A stretch of 64,000 bases of DNA from Apricaphanius iberus. Lineage: Eukaryota > Chordata > Actinopteri > Cyprinodontiformes > Aphaniidae. The stretch lies in NCBI GenBank assembly GCA_028564705.1, contig JAPXFQ010002671.1, forward strand, positions 1,736,001 through 1,800,000, read 5' to 3'. The translations under genes and the position numbers were made by a program. The notes under the pieces are model-generated. The model was given only the letters and a program-made list of their open reading frames with translations, was not told the DNA's origin and did not search any database. Below are positions 34,966 to 45,700 of this stretch, piece after piece. Positions within the stretch are counted from its first letter, which is position 1, and each line of letters opens with the position of its first letter.

Positions 34966-35242
34966 ATTTAAATACAAAAAAGATTAGTTTTGAAAAAACT
35001 TTGTTAAACACTGGTCTCATTTGTTTGAACCCATTATCGTGCAGTGCCTTGTCTGATAGGTTAGATTTACTGTAAAGCCCCTACAGAAAAATCTTTCAGC
35101 AGGGACTCAGCGCAGCTGGCAATCAATAGATATAGTTAAACAGTACATGAGCGATTATGGACTTTGCGATGGATGGCGATTGTTTCATCCCAACGACAGA
35201 AAATACACTTTTTACTCAAATGTCCATCATTCTTAATTTTCT

Positions 35243-35271
35243 ATAAAAAGGAGGGGTGTGGTGGGGGGGGT

Positions 35272-35308
<37 letters not shown>

Positions 35309-35465
35309 GGGGAGGGTGTGGTGGTTGGGGGGGGGGGGGGGTGTGGGAGAGTTGGGGTATGGGGTGGGTTTTTGTGGGGGTGTTGTGGGGGGTGGTTGGA
35401 TAAGTGAAGGTTGGTTGGGTGTGGTTAGAATTGGGGGTTGTGGGGGGTTGGGGGGAGTTGACAGA
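35243..35465. repeat. G-rich low-complexity tract inside the LINE
   Basis: The plus strand is almost entirely G with scattered T and A. It includes G33 (35275-35307) and G15 (35327-35341). Many closely spaced G-runs could form G-quadruplexes. The proline-rich or glycine-rich frames through it are by-products of composition. It separates two parts of the endonuclease that should be adjacent. Confidence 0.9.
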
Positions 35466-35635
35466 GCGTTGTAAACTAGGTTTTGAATTTGATTTGATGG
35501 GGAGAACTAGAGGATGTAATCTCAGGATTCTGAATGTCAAAGTATCAACATGTGAGCTGCTGTTATCTTTTACTAATTGGAAAAGGGGGATGACTAGAGG
35601 GCACTAACAGGACCCACTCAAAACTATTTGTATAG

Positions 35636-37775
35636 TCAGCAGCTCACTGTTGAATGACATTTCAGACACTGAGATACATCCTATAGTTATCAGCGATCAC
35701 GCTCCTGTTTCTTTAAATTTAGCAAATAGAATAGCAACCCTTCAATATAAAAATTGGAGATTTAATAATTCATTACTTAAGGATAGAGAATTTATTAAAT
35801 ATATTGAAAAAGAATGGGCTTCATACATGGAATTTAATGATCTCCCTGGTATGTTGCCATCCACTCTCTGGGAGGCAGGGAAAGCTGTGATTAAAGGTAA
35901 AATAATTTCATTCTCATCAAATAAAAAGAAAACAGAAAATAAACATGTTCAGGAATCAGAAGAAACTATCAAATCATTAGAAGCTTCCCTGGATAAAGAG
36001 AGCTTAAGCAAAATACGGAAAGCAAAATTAGAATTAAATGAAATTATTAATAAACGGACGCAGTTCTTAATCCGAAGATTTCAAATAGAAAACTTTGAAC
36101 ATAGTAATAAATCAGGTAGCTTCTTAGCTAATCAGTTAAAAATAAATAAAGAAAAAACAACTATATCTGCAATCAAAGACAAAATTGGGAATAAAGAATA
36201 AACAACATATTCAAAGAGTTTTATGAGACTTTATACACACCGGAGATAAACCCATCAAATAATGAAATTGAACAATTTCTGGATAAAATAACTCTTCCTA
36301 AACTTTCAGACAATCAAGCAAAGGCCCTGGATTCACAGCTAACAGTGACTGAACTCCAGGAGGCCCTCCAATCCATGCCTAATAATAAAGCTCCAGGCCC
36401 AGATGGATTTCCAGGAGAGTTCTATAATGAATTCTGGAATATTCTGGCACCAACATTTTACAAAATGTTACAGGAAACAAAGGAAAATGGTCGATTACCA
36501 CCAAACATGAACTCTGACTAAATCAATCTTCTATTAAAACCAGGAAAAGGCCGTATGTCTCCTAACAGTTATCGTCCCATTTCTCTTATCAATGTTGATC
36601 TTAAAATAATTTGCAAAGCTTGCAAGAAGGATTGAGAAAATAACACCTCTAATAATCCATCCTGATCAAACAGGTTTGATAAAAGGTAGGCTCTCTTCCA
36701 CAAATTCACGTAGATTAATAGATTTAATAGATTATTCCTACTGTAAAAACGTCCAAACCAATACATTATCTTTAGATGCAGAAAAAGCATTTGATAGAGT
36801 TAACTGGAAATTTTTATTTGCAACCTTACATAAATTCGGGTTCAGTAATTCTTTTGTAAACTGGTTAAAAATATTATACAGCTCACCGACAGCATGTATT
36901 AGGACTAATAATCAAACATCATCAAGGTTTTTCCTTCAGAGAGGTACCAGGCAGGGATGTCCACTTTCTGCCTCCCTCTTTGCTATTTTTATTGAACCAT
37001 TAGCAGCAGCAATCAGGCAAAATAATAATGTTAAAGGTATAGAATGCAACAAAATAGAACATGAAATTAGTCTGTATGCAGATGATGTACTATTCTTTCT
37101 ACAGCATTCACAAACTTCCTTCTCTCAGGTAATTGAGTTGATAAAATCTTATACAAGAGCTTCAGACTATTTCATAAATTGGTTAAAATCTACAGTCCTT
37201 CTAATCAACTGTTCTTTCCAGGGTCCCGTTGCTGTGCAACTCCGGTCGGGAAATATTACATATCTAGGTATCCATATCTCACCAAGACTGGCAGACGTAT
37301 CAAAGCTAAACTATGTCCCACTTTTAAAAAAAGTGGAAGATGATCTGGCAAATCCCTTCCAATATCACTTATTGGAAGGGTAGCTACAATAAAAATGATG
37401 GTTTTTCCTAGAATCAATTATTTATTCTCAATGATCCCAAGCAAACCATCGCCTGATTGGTTTAGATCTCTGGACTCTTCTGTCTCTAAATTTCTTTGGA
37501 AAGATAAACCCCCACGTATCAGCTTAAAAACACTGCAGAAGTCCAAAGATAAAGGAGGTCTAGACCTACCAAACTTTCGTCATTATTTCTTAGCCAACAG
37601 GCTCCAATTAACATCAAGATTTGTAAAACACAGTTATATCGATGAGTGCTGGGTAGATGTTGAACAGACACTATGCAATAAGATAAAACTTTCAGATCTA
37701 CCATTTATTAGCTCAAATATAAAACAAAATGAATGTTTTAAAAGTATTAATATCAGCTCCTCTCTTTTAGCACAC
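35636..37775 (+). pseudogene. L1-type ORF2 (endonuclease end and reverse transcriptase), broken
   Basis: The SDH motif closing the endonuclease lies at 35692-35700. A lysine-rich linker follows to 36201, where the frame shifts. The next piece (36200-36520) holds NNKAPGPDGFPGEF, the entry to the polymerase, and ends in an in-frame TAA. After another shift near 36605 the main piece (36676-37383) holds LSLDAEKAFDRVNW, QRGTRQGCPLSASLFAIF and the active site SLYADDVLFFL (YADD codons 37075-37086). A shift near 37370 leads to FPRINYLFSMIPSKP and FLWKDKPPRISLK. L1 ORF2 proteins cut DNA and reverse-transcribe their own RNA; this copy cannot. Confidence 0.9.
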
Positions 37776-38272
37776 AGGCATGGCCAAAAGAGACAGAACG
37801 AGGAGGAGGAGAGGAGACTGAGGAAAGCATAGGAAATGCTGTGAGCAATCTGTCATCTGAAATGTTTCGAAATGGCAAGGAGATGATTGTGTGGGGCAGT
37901 GAGGATGTGAGTAGGCAAACTAATCGGAGTCTGACTATTAATTCCTGGTGCACTGATTAAAAAGGGTTTTGAAAATGAGAGGGGGAAATAGCTGAAAGTG
38001 ACTTATTTGCATGAAGCAATGAACAGACTCAGCTTAGCTTTTAATTTATTTCTTTTCTCTAGCAGGAATAATATAAGGTTTGCACTCATTTACGTTTCCT
38101 GCTCTGAGGTCCAACTTCCATTAAACCTGGAACAGATGTACCTTTCCAGTTTTTGGATGGCCCCCAATCCCAATATCTACGTTTAAGTACAGATGAAATT
38201 CAACTTTAACTTGTCACAAAAGCTATTTTGTATTTTTTTGTGGTTTGTGAAAAAATGATTTATTTTACTTGG
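37776..38272. other. Unique DNA, nothing recognised
   Basis: No gene or named repeat is recognised. A purine-rich run (GAGGAGGAGAGGAGAC) lies just beyond the LINE break. Confidence 0.45.
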
Positions 38273-38280
38273 GTTTCAAC

Positions 38281-38653
38281 TAGGGATGCACAGATACCGA
38301 TACTGGTATCGGGTATCGGCCCCGATACCGTCTAATGTACATGTATCAGTGTCAGTTAAACTTAACCGATACCATGAATCTATACTCAAAACGTGGAAAA
38401 TCTGCAATATATTTACAAAAAAAGGTTAATTTTTCACTTGAAATTTTATTTTGTGGTAATTTATCTGCTATTTTGTCTTAGTTATTTTTACTTAGTAATG
38501 TCTGGTGCCTTAAAGCTCTTCAAGAAAGGCATAGGGTGGAAGTTATACACAGTTTATTCATTCAACAATATCAGATCGGTATCGGGTATCGACAAATACA
38601 CAAAATCCAGGCATTGGTATCGGGACTTAAAAAATTGGATCGGTGCACCCCTA
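38281..38653. mobile_element. hAT-type MITE, 373 bp, with 8-bp target duplication
   Basis: The ends are TAGGGATGCACAGAT on the left and, as reverse complement of the right end, TAGGGGTGCACCGAT. An exact 8-base direct repeat, GTTTCAAC, flanks it at 38273-38280 and 38654-38661; 8-bp duplications are the mark of the hAT superfamily. Subterminal GGTATCGGGTATCGG-type words occur near both ends and may be transposase binding sites. There is no coding capacity. The perfect flanking repeat argues for a fairly recent insertion. Confidence 0.93.
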
Positions 38654-38661
38654 GTTTCAAC

Positions 38662-39269
38662 CCCACCTGAAATATATTAACATAATTATTTTTAGTCTTC
38701 TAAAAATAATGACACTCATCACAATGTGCGTGTACTTTGTTTTAAGCCGAAATCACTTATACTGTGCATGGAGGGAGGCAACAGAGTGCTGTCCATCTTA
38801 GAGCATCATGCAACAGACCAATCATTTAACAGCCATTAATTTTGGGCTCACTTTTAAAGATGTATTCATTTACGTCACTATTTTTAGAAGCGCCGGTAGA
38901 ACACAAGTCACTGTCTCTTCTTGCATTAAAGGGAAGATATCAGGATAATTCCCATAACTGTGCTGCTGTGCAGAGTTTTTAAAATGACACAGGACATTTA
39001 CAGTATGTTTAGGGCTTTCATATTAGCAGAAATTCACATGATCCACTCTTTCTCCCAACATTGAAATCTTCTGATCCAAATTTTTTTTACCCAAATGTCA
39101 ACTGTTCTTCATAATCAAGCTGTTGTGTGACCTTAAATCAACAACCAAATCCCTCTGTACAAGTTTAATAAGTCTTTCTGGCAGTTGTGCGAAATCATCA
39201 TTATACTGGTGTGTATAGCAAAGTTAATGATTTTTCTAAAAGTTCACTTTGATAATCTAGGACTTTTAG
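38662..39269. other. Unique AT-rich DNA, nothing recognised
   Basis: No gene or named repeat is recognised. Confidence 0.5.
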
Positions 39270-40327
39270 AGGCTGATTTATCAATGGTTAACTTTTTTTA
39301 AAACCAAAGCAAACCGTACAGCGTCACTAAAAACAGACTGCAGAGAGCATCATGTCTGTCAGAAGACGCAAAATATTGAGAGGAAAACAGGCAAATAAGT
39401 AGGCTTTCCAGGCACAGTACAATTTACTAAACATCAAAATGTTTGCGCTGGCTATTTTAGCATCTATTTTTACTGCTTCTGAAAGGCATGTCTTGACCTT
39501 GTGCCACCACATTCAACGTAAGTTTATTATTGGGAAACAAAAAATGACATTCACAAAGGTTCTAACCTAGTAGTAGTGAACACTCTAATGGCCAAAAACC
39601 TGACAGTTGTGTAGATATTTACCTTTTTTCCCCACCAAACACCCAAAACTCACTGCGCTCTCAGTGAGTCTGCATCTGCTGAAGACGCACTGAGCACACT
39701 GAGTTGCGATCCTTATGAAACCTCATTAGTTTCCATTGGCGTGGTTAACCTTCCTGGGTTCCAGTTAATGAAATAGTATTCATGTACAGTATCAAAGTGA
39801 CAATTACGCTACATTTTAAATATTTTTTAAGATTCAATATTTTCAAGATTTTTTTTTTCTTGCAAATTTTTAATAGAGGCTGTGTTGTTACATTTCAACA
39901 ACATTTGTATACTATGGACATCTTAGCGACCTTGTTCTGGACATGATGCACCTTTGAATAATTCTGACTCTGGAATACTCTGTGTGCATGGAGCAAAGAG
40001 TAGAGAGCATTGCAATAAATTTATTACTGACAAACAAAAAATATAATTCACAAAATTTCAGCCTTATATTAATTAACTCTGTAACAGCCATAGACTTATG
40101 CATGTTGTTTTTACCCTTTTTTTTTTTTACCAAAGACATCATGAATCCATTCACATATTCCTCCTCTCTCAGTGGCCACAAACTTGAATAATGCTCCTTT
40201 TGCCTGTTATGAATTGCTCATGCAATCTTTGTATATCACTTGCAAATGAAGGACAACCCACTGTCACAAATATTTAGCATTGCACACAGTTTTGCGGTCA
40301 TTATTAGGAATCTTGATAAATCAGGCC
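39270..40327. mobile_element. Unnamed element with inverted ends and two internal related units
   Basis: The left end (AGGCTGATTTATCAA, from 39270) and the reverse complement of the right end (GGCCTGATTTATCAA, ending 40327) form an imperfect terminal inverted repeat. Inside are two related units about 498 bases apart (AAGTTTATTATTGGG at 39520, AAATTTATTACTG at 40018), both related to copy A at 34437-34965. The arrangement fits one element inserted into or beside another of the same family. No transposase is encoded. A short ACTTTTA/CTTTATG similarity flanks it but a clear target duplication was not found. Confidence 0.6.
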
Positions 40328-42709
40328 CTTTATGTCTAACAGTGCAATGATTGAAAGTGTATCCTACAAGTCCTTGGAAATATGAATTAAAGAAAAACTT
40401 CAAGTTATTGTACAAATAATCTTTCTGAATAAAAATAAAAATTGCTTTTTATTTTACTCTTCTGTCTGTGATTGATTGGGCTGATAAACTCTACATGCTT
40501 CACTTTAAAGAGCCTTCTTTCAGGTAATCACGGTTCTTTAGGTTTCAGAATCTCTAAATAATTGTTACTTTTGAATGTTCCCAAAGTTTTTTGAAGCAGC
40601 ATTTTTTCTATGGAATAATTAAAAAAAAAATTTTCCAACTAGAAATACTCATATCCATCCAAGATTTTGAGCATTTAATGAGAAATGCAGCAGGAGGAAT
40701 GTAATTGTCTTTGAATAGCCACATCACTTGTTGTTGTTTATTTTGTTTTACACGTTTATTTTATATGAGTCTAACTTGCATGCTTCCCATCTTGGTAAGT
40801 CTGCATTGCAAAAACTTCTACGTTTTTTACGAAGATCAGACTCAGTCACCTACCCTTCAGAATTTTAGACCGTCAAACCGTTAAAATAATGTTGAATGTT
40901 GATTCCCAAACACAGATTGATTGCTGCTTTACTACACGTGTTCTTTTGGAGTCGTTTCAGACAGCAAAAATAAGGCCGCAAAGCACAATTTATAGATAAA
41001 GTATTAGCAGAGGAAATGCAGATGGTTCTGAGGCTAAATATTAACACATTGCTTTTAGAAAGCAGATCCGCCAATGGGAAAGCCTTTGAGAAAAATACAA
41101 GAGTTTGTTTTTCTGGTTGTTTTTTAAGGAGCCATAGTGTCTACAATGGAGATCAGGCAAGCCGTTTTAAACTCTGACACCATCTGGATCCGCTCTGTGG
41201 GTTTCCAGCACATATCTGATGGGAAACTTTGGACCCATGATTGATTGGCAAGTATTTCAGATGAGGGCTGTATTTGGCAAGTTACGATGGCTGGCAGTGA
41301 TGAGGCAATCAGGGCTCTCGCTTCGAAGCAAGGAGGAATCGCTTTGGCATAATTTAGTTGTGGGACTGACTGAGAATGAGGAAAGGTTTCCTCCTTCACT
41401 GATAAGAGCTCTAGTCACAAATGAATGTTAATGGACTGAGTGTGGGTATCATTTTCCAACACTTAATATTTGTTTCACATTTCTTTACCCAAGGCACAAC
41501 GTTGCCCACTTTCTGAAACTCTTAATTCTCCAGTTATGAATAATTATATTCATAAACAATGAATTTAATTAGTTTATGTGGATTTAATTAAACATGGCTA
41601 ATTTAGGGACAATGTTTGTAGCTAATGCACATGAATTACACAGGTATTGCATTTCAGAGCCACAGTTACTATAACTAAGGACAGCTCATAGATTTCTACA
41701 TCGATACAAAGCTGCAGTCATTACACTTTTCTTTGAAGGTTAGATTACTTTGAAAAATGTAAAGGCGGCAGGTGAGCTGAAAGTTCTAAGATTCTGACAA
41801 GAATCTATGACGGGTTTTCCCCCCTGGCACTAGTCTAAATACTGATCCATGAGTCAAATATTTATCAACTCCAGTTTAATTGCCCAAATTTTAATATTAA
41901 TTGCGTCCTGTTGGATTTTTTCCTAATTCATCCAAATGTCACGTAATTCAATTAGAGTAAAAATTAAACAACAATGAGCTGGATTTGATTTTGTTCTCAC
42001 AATGGAACTTAATGGGCTCTGCTAAGTTATTCAGAGAGCAGCAAAAGCTGAAAGGCAGAGCTCTCTTCACCGATGCAAGGTGTTTGTGTGAAAGGAGGAG
42101 AATGCTTCTGCAGAATTTGAGGGGTCGTGATCCTAATCTCAGATTCAGCAAAGCAAAGGGTGCAGAGATCTTTGCAGGAAATTAAGCTTTTGTGCGCTTC
42201 TCAAACAGAAGAAGAGATGGCTTGCAGAAATGTTTTCCTTCAACGACAAAACTAAGATGTTTTCTCGGGTAGAAAGGTGCAATGCAATAATTCAAAAACC
42301 ATCAAAAAGTTAATATTTTTTATAATTTACTTCATGTATTATATCTATTCTTCACATGGACATTGATATAACTTTAATAATACAGTTTGGCATGTTGATG
42401 AAGAGGCTGTGGAACAGCTCAAATATTTAGAAAGCTCAGACAGCTGGAATTGCATTCTTCAGCTCTTCTGCATCGTCAAATGCACAATCGGGTTTACTTA
42501 GTAATCCTCCAATGTTTAGGCTATGTTTTGGTCAAAGTTTTTCTTTCACATTTTTTCCTTCCACTAGATTTTAGATTGATTTTCTTGAACAGGCAGCATC
42601 TCCAAAAATGACATTTTGTGGATAGAGCAATGGGAGTTTTTCATTTTTCAGGGAAATCCAATTTTACAATTAAATTAGATTTATAGCATATATTAAAAGC
42701 TTAGCCTCA
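40328..42709. other. Unique DNA with homeodomain-type AT-rich words
   Basis: No gene is recognised. The stretches 41530-41660 and 41860-41960 are dense in TAATTA, TTAATTAG, AACAATG and ATGCACATGAATT words, as in conserved developmental enhancers, but conservation cannot be tested here. A minus-strand frame at 41399-41124 (91 codons) and its plus-strand partner overlap and have no conserved features. Confidence 0.4.

Positions 42710-42797
<88 letters not shown>
42710..42797. repeat. (ATCT)n microsatellite, about 22 units
   Basis: A perfect tetranucleotide array about 88 bases long ends directly against the LINE relic. Perfect arrays of this length are usually highly polymorphic. Confidence 0.97.
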
Positions 42798-42952
42798 AGG
42801 TATAACATCCAGGGATCCGACATTAAGATAGTGGACTCCTGTAAGTACCTTGGTGTTTACCAAAGCAATAAACTGGACTGGAGCCACAATACTGATGCTT
42901 TTTACAGGAAGGGTCAGAGCAAACTCTACCTGCTTATAATGATAGATGGCAC

Positions 42953-43011
42953 CACAGAGTCAAAGAAGGTCTGTAGAAGCAAGAATCCAAAAGACCTTCT
43001 TTGACTCTGTG
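42953..43011. repeat. Perfect 20-bp inverted repeat with 19-base loop
   Basis: The left arm (42953-42972, CACAGAGTCAAAGAAGGTCT) is the exact reverse complement of the right arm (42992-43011). The right arm is normal LINE coding sequence (FFDSV). The left arm lies where the family should encode a different peptide, so it is an inverted copy of nearby sequence. Confidence 0.95.
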
Positions 43012-43267
43012 CTGGCATCCATCATTTTTACAGTGTTGTATGTTGGAGCAGCAGTTTATCTACAGCTCAGAGGAAGAGGTTGGATTCGCTATGTTCTAGT
43101 AAGGTCCCTGGATCCAGTGAAGGCGGTGGGAGACAGAAGGATTCTGGCCAAAATAACATCACAGCTGGAAAGTTTCTCCCACTCCATGCATTAAGATGTT
43201 GCTGAGCTGCAGAGCTCCTTCAGTGTCAGACTGCTGGTCAATCTAGCTTCCTCTCTGTAGCTCTTAC

Positions 43268-43436
43268 AGTCTAATGCTGTGTTCAGAGCGCAGGCTTTGT
43301 CAGCATCAGCAACATCAAGATTATATGTTAAGTCTATGGTGGAGAATTTATCTTCTGTGTATATGTGTCAAACTAGTCGCTTTATGAGCATTGTGTGACG
43401 CTGACAAAGCCTACAGTCTGAACGCAGCATTAGACT
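43268..43436. mobile_element. MITE, 169 bp, within the LINE relic
   Basis: The ends are imperfect inverted copies about 40 bases long: AGTCTAATGCTGTGTTCAGA with GCAGGCTTTGTCAGCATCA on the left, and AGTCTAATGCTGCGTTCAGA with TAGGCTTTGTCAGCGTCA as reverse complement on the right. No open frame is present. The TAATGCTGCGTTCA-type end resembles PIF/Harbinger-like MITEs of fish. The target duplication is not clear. Its position inside the LINE makes it the younger insertion. Confidence 0.8.
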
Positions 43437-43570
43437 CTATAACCAAAAACCTTCCCAACAAACTCAATAACATTTACACCAATGATGTGATTTGGACTGT
43501 TTGACTAATTCATTAAACGTTTCTGCTGTTACTATTTGTACATCTGTTTGTCACAGTTTATATTCTGTTA

Positions 43571-45329
43571 ACTGCCTATAAATAATTCATTTACTTTTTA
43601 ATGCACAACTAAACATAAGCATTCTCACATGTAATGTTTTTAAATGATCTTACTCGGTTGCACGTTCAAATCTGAGTATGCATTTTTATTTTTGATAAAG
43701 GCAAAGTATTTCGGTTGCAGAATCTTGTTCTTTATGTACATTTATTATTCCTAATTCTGTTTTTTAAAATACTTTTTTTTCTGAATCTGAAATACTGAAA
43801 TAAATTTAGTTTATTGTAATTTATTGACATGCAGCTGTTAGTCCTCCTGTTGATGCGTTTTTGTCCTGTTTTAATTTATGTTCAAGTATCTTTTGTATTT
43901 AGGTCATATGCTTTAGAAGCCACAACCAGTCCAGCTAATCTGCATGGGTGCAGGGGAGAGACAGCCAAGAGGATGTAAAATAAAAAAAACAAAAAACAAA
44001 AAAAAAACAAGGTTACAGCTGTGCACAGAATTTGCTTTTCATTTCCGCTCCTACCCAAATGCCATGTTGCTTTTTATAACTCCAGCCCTAACCAAGAAAT
44101 TGTTCAAGTAGCCTTTTTTTCATGTCCGCAGTTACCCATGTTTGAGTGTTTGAACTTGAGAAATGGTCACAACAGAAGCACAAGACATTTCAACAAGCCA
44201 AGTGACAGCAACCCGTCAGGCTCCACTTTCCCATCACACCTATTAAAGCGGGGAATGACAGCAGGGATGATAGATTTCTCATGTTTCGAGTCCGATTCAG
44301 CCATCTTCAGTGATTTTATGAAGTGCAGCTCATCTGGGAAGGCCACAGAAAATCAGAAAGTCAAAATTACCTGAAGTGAAACAGATAAAAGCATGTCGAA
44401 GGGGTGCTTGTTTCAATAAAACTCTATGGCTGATGACAGTGAGGCATTGAACTATGTATGCATAAGGGCACAACTAAAAGCAAATAAAGCTCCCTGGATC
44501 CTCCAGTTTATTAAAAAAAATTCAATAGATGCTTTCAAAACCTAAGTTGAGCAAACTATGTTGTGCATTAAATGACAGACAGACCACAAAGACAGGGAAC
44601 AGTGAGGAGGAAAAGAGTCAGCAGAAGCAAGCTGGATCTTAATTGGCTATTTGTTTTTCATCAGTCCCAGAGCAGACACAATTTATGAGTCTGATCTTTC
44701 CGAGTTGCTCCACAGGAACGAGACCACCTGCTAGAGTGTGATATACAGTGAATCTTATTTTTCCTATCAATGTCCATCTTTATCGTGAAGCTGTTTCTGT
44801 TGTGCATACAATAGAAGTCAAGCTTAGTATCATAACAGGTGTGTGTAGTGCTGCAACAGTTATAGAGGCTGTTAACAAAAGGCAGGAGACATCTTTTGGG
44901 AAAGACTATATAAAATTTGTTGAAACCATTTAAAGGTACGCAGATACCCCAAGCCAGAGCTTTAATAAAATAGAACAGCAGTAGCATGTCTCAGCCATCA
45001 CCATTTGCATTAATTTGCTGATATAATGAGCCAAAAGGCCAGGTGGAGACAGAACAGGACCAAGCCTCATGCTGGCAATCAGATTAAGATATCAGAGGAA
45101 AAGGTTTGCCTAATAGAAAAACCCAGAGAGATAAGCCATTCTGTGAAATTATTGATGAGGTTTTGGAGTGCTGATGAGAATGTTTGACTAACTTGACCCT
45201 AGGTTAATCAGAATTTCAGAGATGCTGCTGAGAGGGGTAAGTTCCTGTCCCTATTTCCCAGTGTAGAGCTGACAAGTAACAGAAACAGACCCAAAACACA
45301 TTTAATAAGTATAACCACAGAATTTACTC
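43571..45329. other. Unique AT-rich DNA, nothing recognised
   Basis: No gene is recognised. An A-rich run lies at 43978-44010. The frames at 44021-44374 (plus) and 44987-44661 (minus) have no conserved features. Confidence 0.5.
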
Positions 45330-45700
45330 TGCTCAAGTATTCACACTCCTTCAGTTTTACAAAGAAACTTGTAGTGCATTACTTCAAGCTTACTTTTCTG
45401 AAAGAGTAGCAAGAGGTAAGTCATTATTTTGAACTGGGTATGGAAAATATAAGTGTGGAGGAAAGTGCTCTGGTAAGATGAGACCCTAATTACCATAATA
45501 GCATAAAAATGCCTTTATTTGGGGATGAAAACTAAACTTTCAAATTACCCTGAACAAACCACCCAAATGTAAAACATGGTGGTGGTGGCAACATAATGCT
45601 GCCATGATTGTTGGCTTCAGCAGGGGCATGGAGGCTGGCCAGAGTTTTAGGAAGGATGGATGGAACTAAATGCAGTACAATCCTATCATTTATATTTCCT
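45330..45700 (+). mobile_element. Tc1/mariner transposase relic
   Basis: The left part (CTCAAGTATTCACACTCCTT) is terminal-repeat-like. From about 45460 the sense strand follows the Tc1 catalytic region: GTGCTCTGGTAAGATGAGAC corresponds to the W-S-D-E-T segment, AAACATGGTGGTGGTGGCAA with CATAATGCTGCCATG to the HGGGSIMLWG segment, and GATGGATGGAACTAAATGCA to the DGKMDGAKY segment. Compare the [20 protein letters not shown] segment of the copy at 1181-2329. Many small indels make it non-coding. Confidence 0.8.

Larger units (their letters stand above)
35075..37775 (+). mobile_element. L1-type LINE, truncated at both ends and interrupted
   Basis: The sense strand encodes parts of an L1-type ORF2. 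At 35160-35228 the endonuclease side reads GLCDGWRLFHPNDRKYTFYS; the frame then breaks into a G-rich insertion and resumes at about 35636 with VSSSLLNDISDTEIHPIVIS followed by DHAPV, the SDH endonuclease end. The reverse transcriptase follows to about 37775, where homology stops before the C-terminal end. Both the 5' start and the 3' tail are missing, which is unusual for a simple LINE insertion (normally only the 5' end is lost) and suggests a later deletion. Confidence 0.9.
42798..43570 (+). mobile_element. LINE C-terminal relic with internal rearrangement
   Basis: The sense strand reads the last part of a non-LTR reverse transcriptase: IVDSCKYLGVYQSNKLDWSH, GQSKLYLL, then after an altered segment TFFDSVLASIIF-like residues (43000-43040), SLDPVKAVGDRRILAKITSQ and finally ELQSSFSVRLL. 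This matches the C-terminal end of jockey/CR1-like LINEs of fish. A perfect inverted repeat (42953-43011) replaces expected LINE sequence, and a MITE (43268-43436) interrupts the end. The frame across 42946-43194 is partly LINE and partly rearranged sequence, not a host gene. Confidence 0.8.

Noticed and set aside
35164..35540. Gly-rich and Pro-rich open frames on both strands
   Set aside because: They are translations of the G-rich low-complexity tract and have no information content beyond composition.
42710..42797. Regular array considered as CRISPR or satellite
   Set aside because: It is a plain (ATCT)n microsatellite without spacers.
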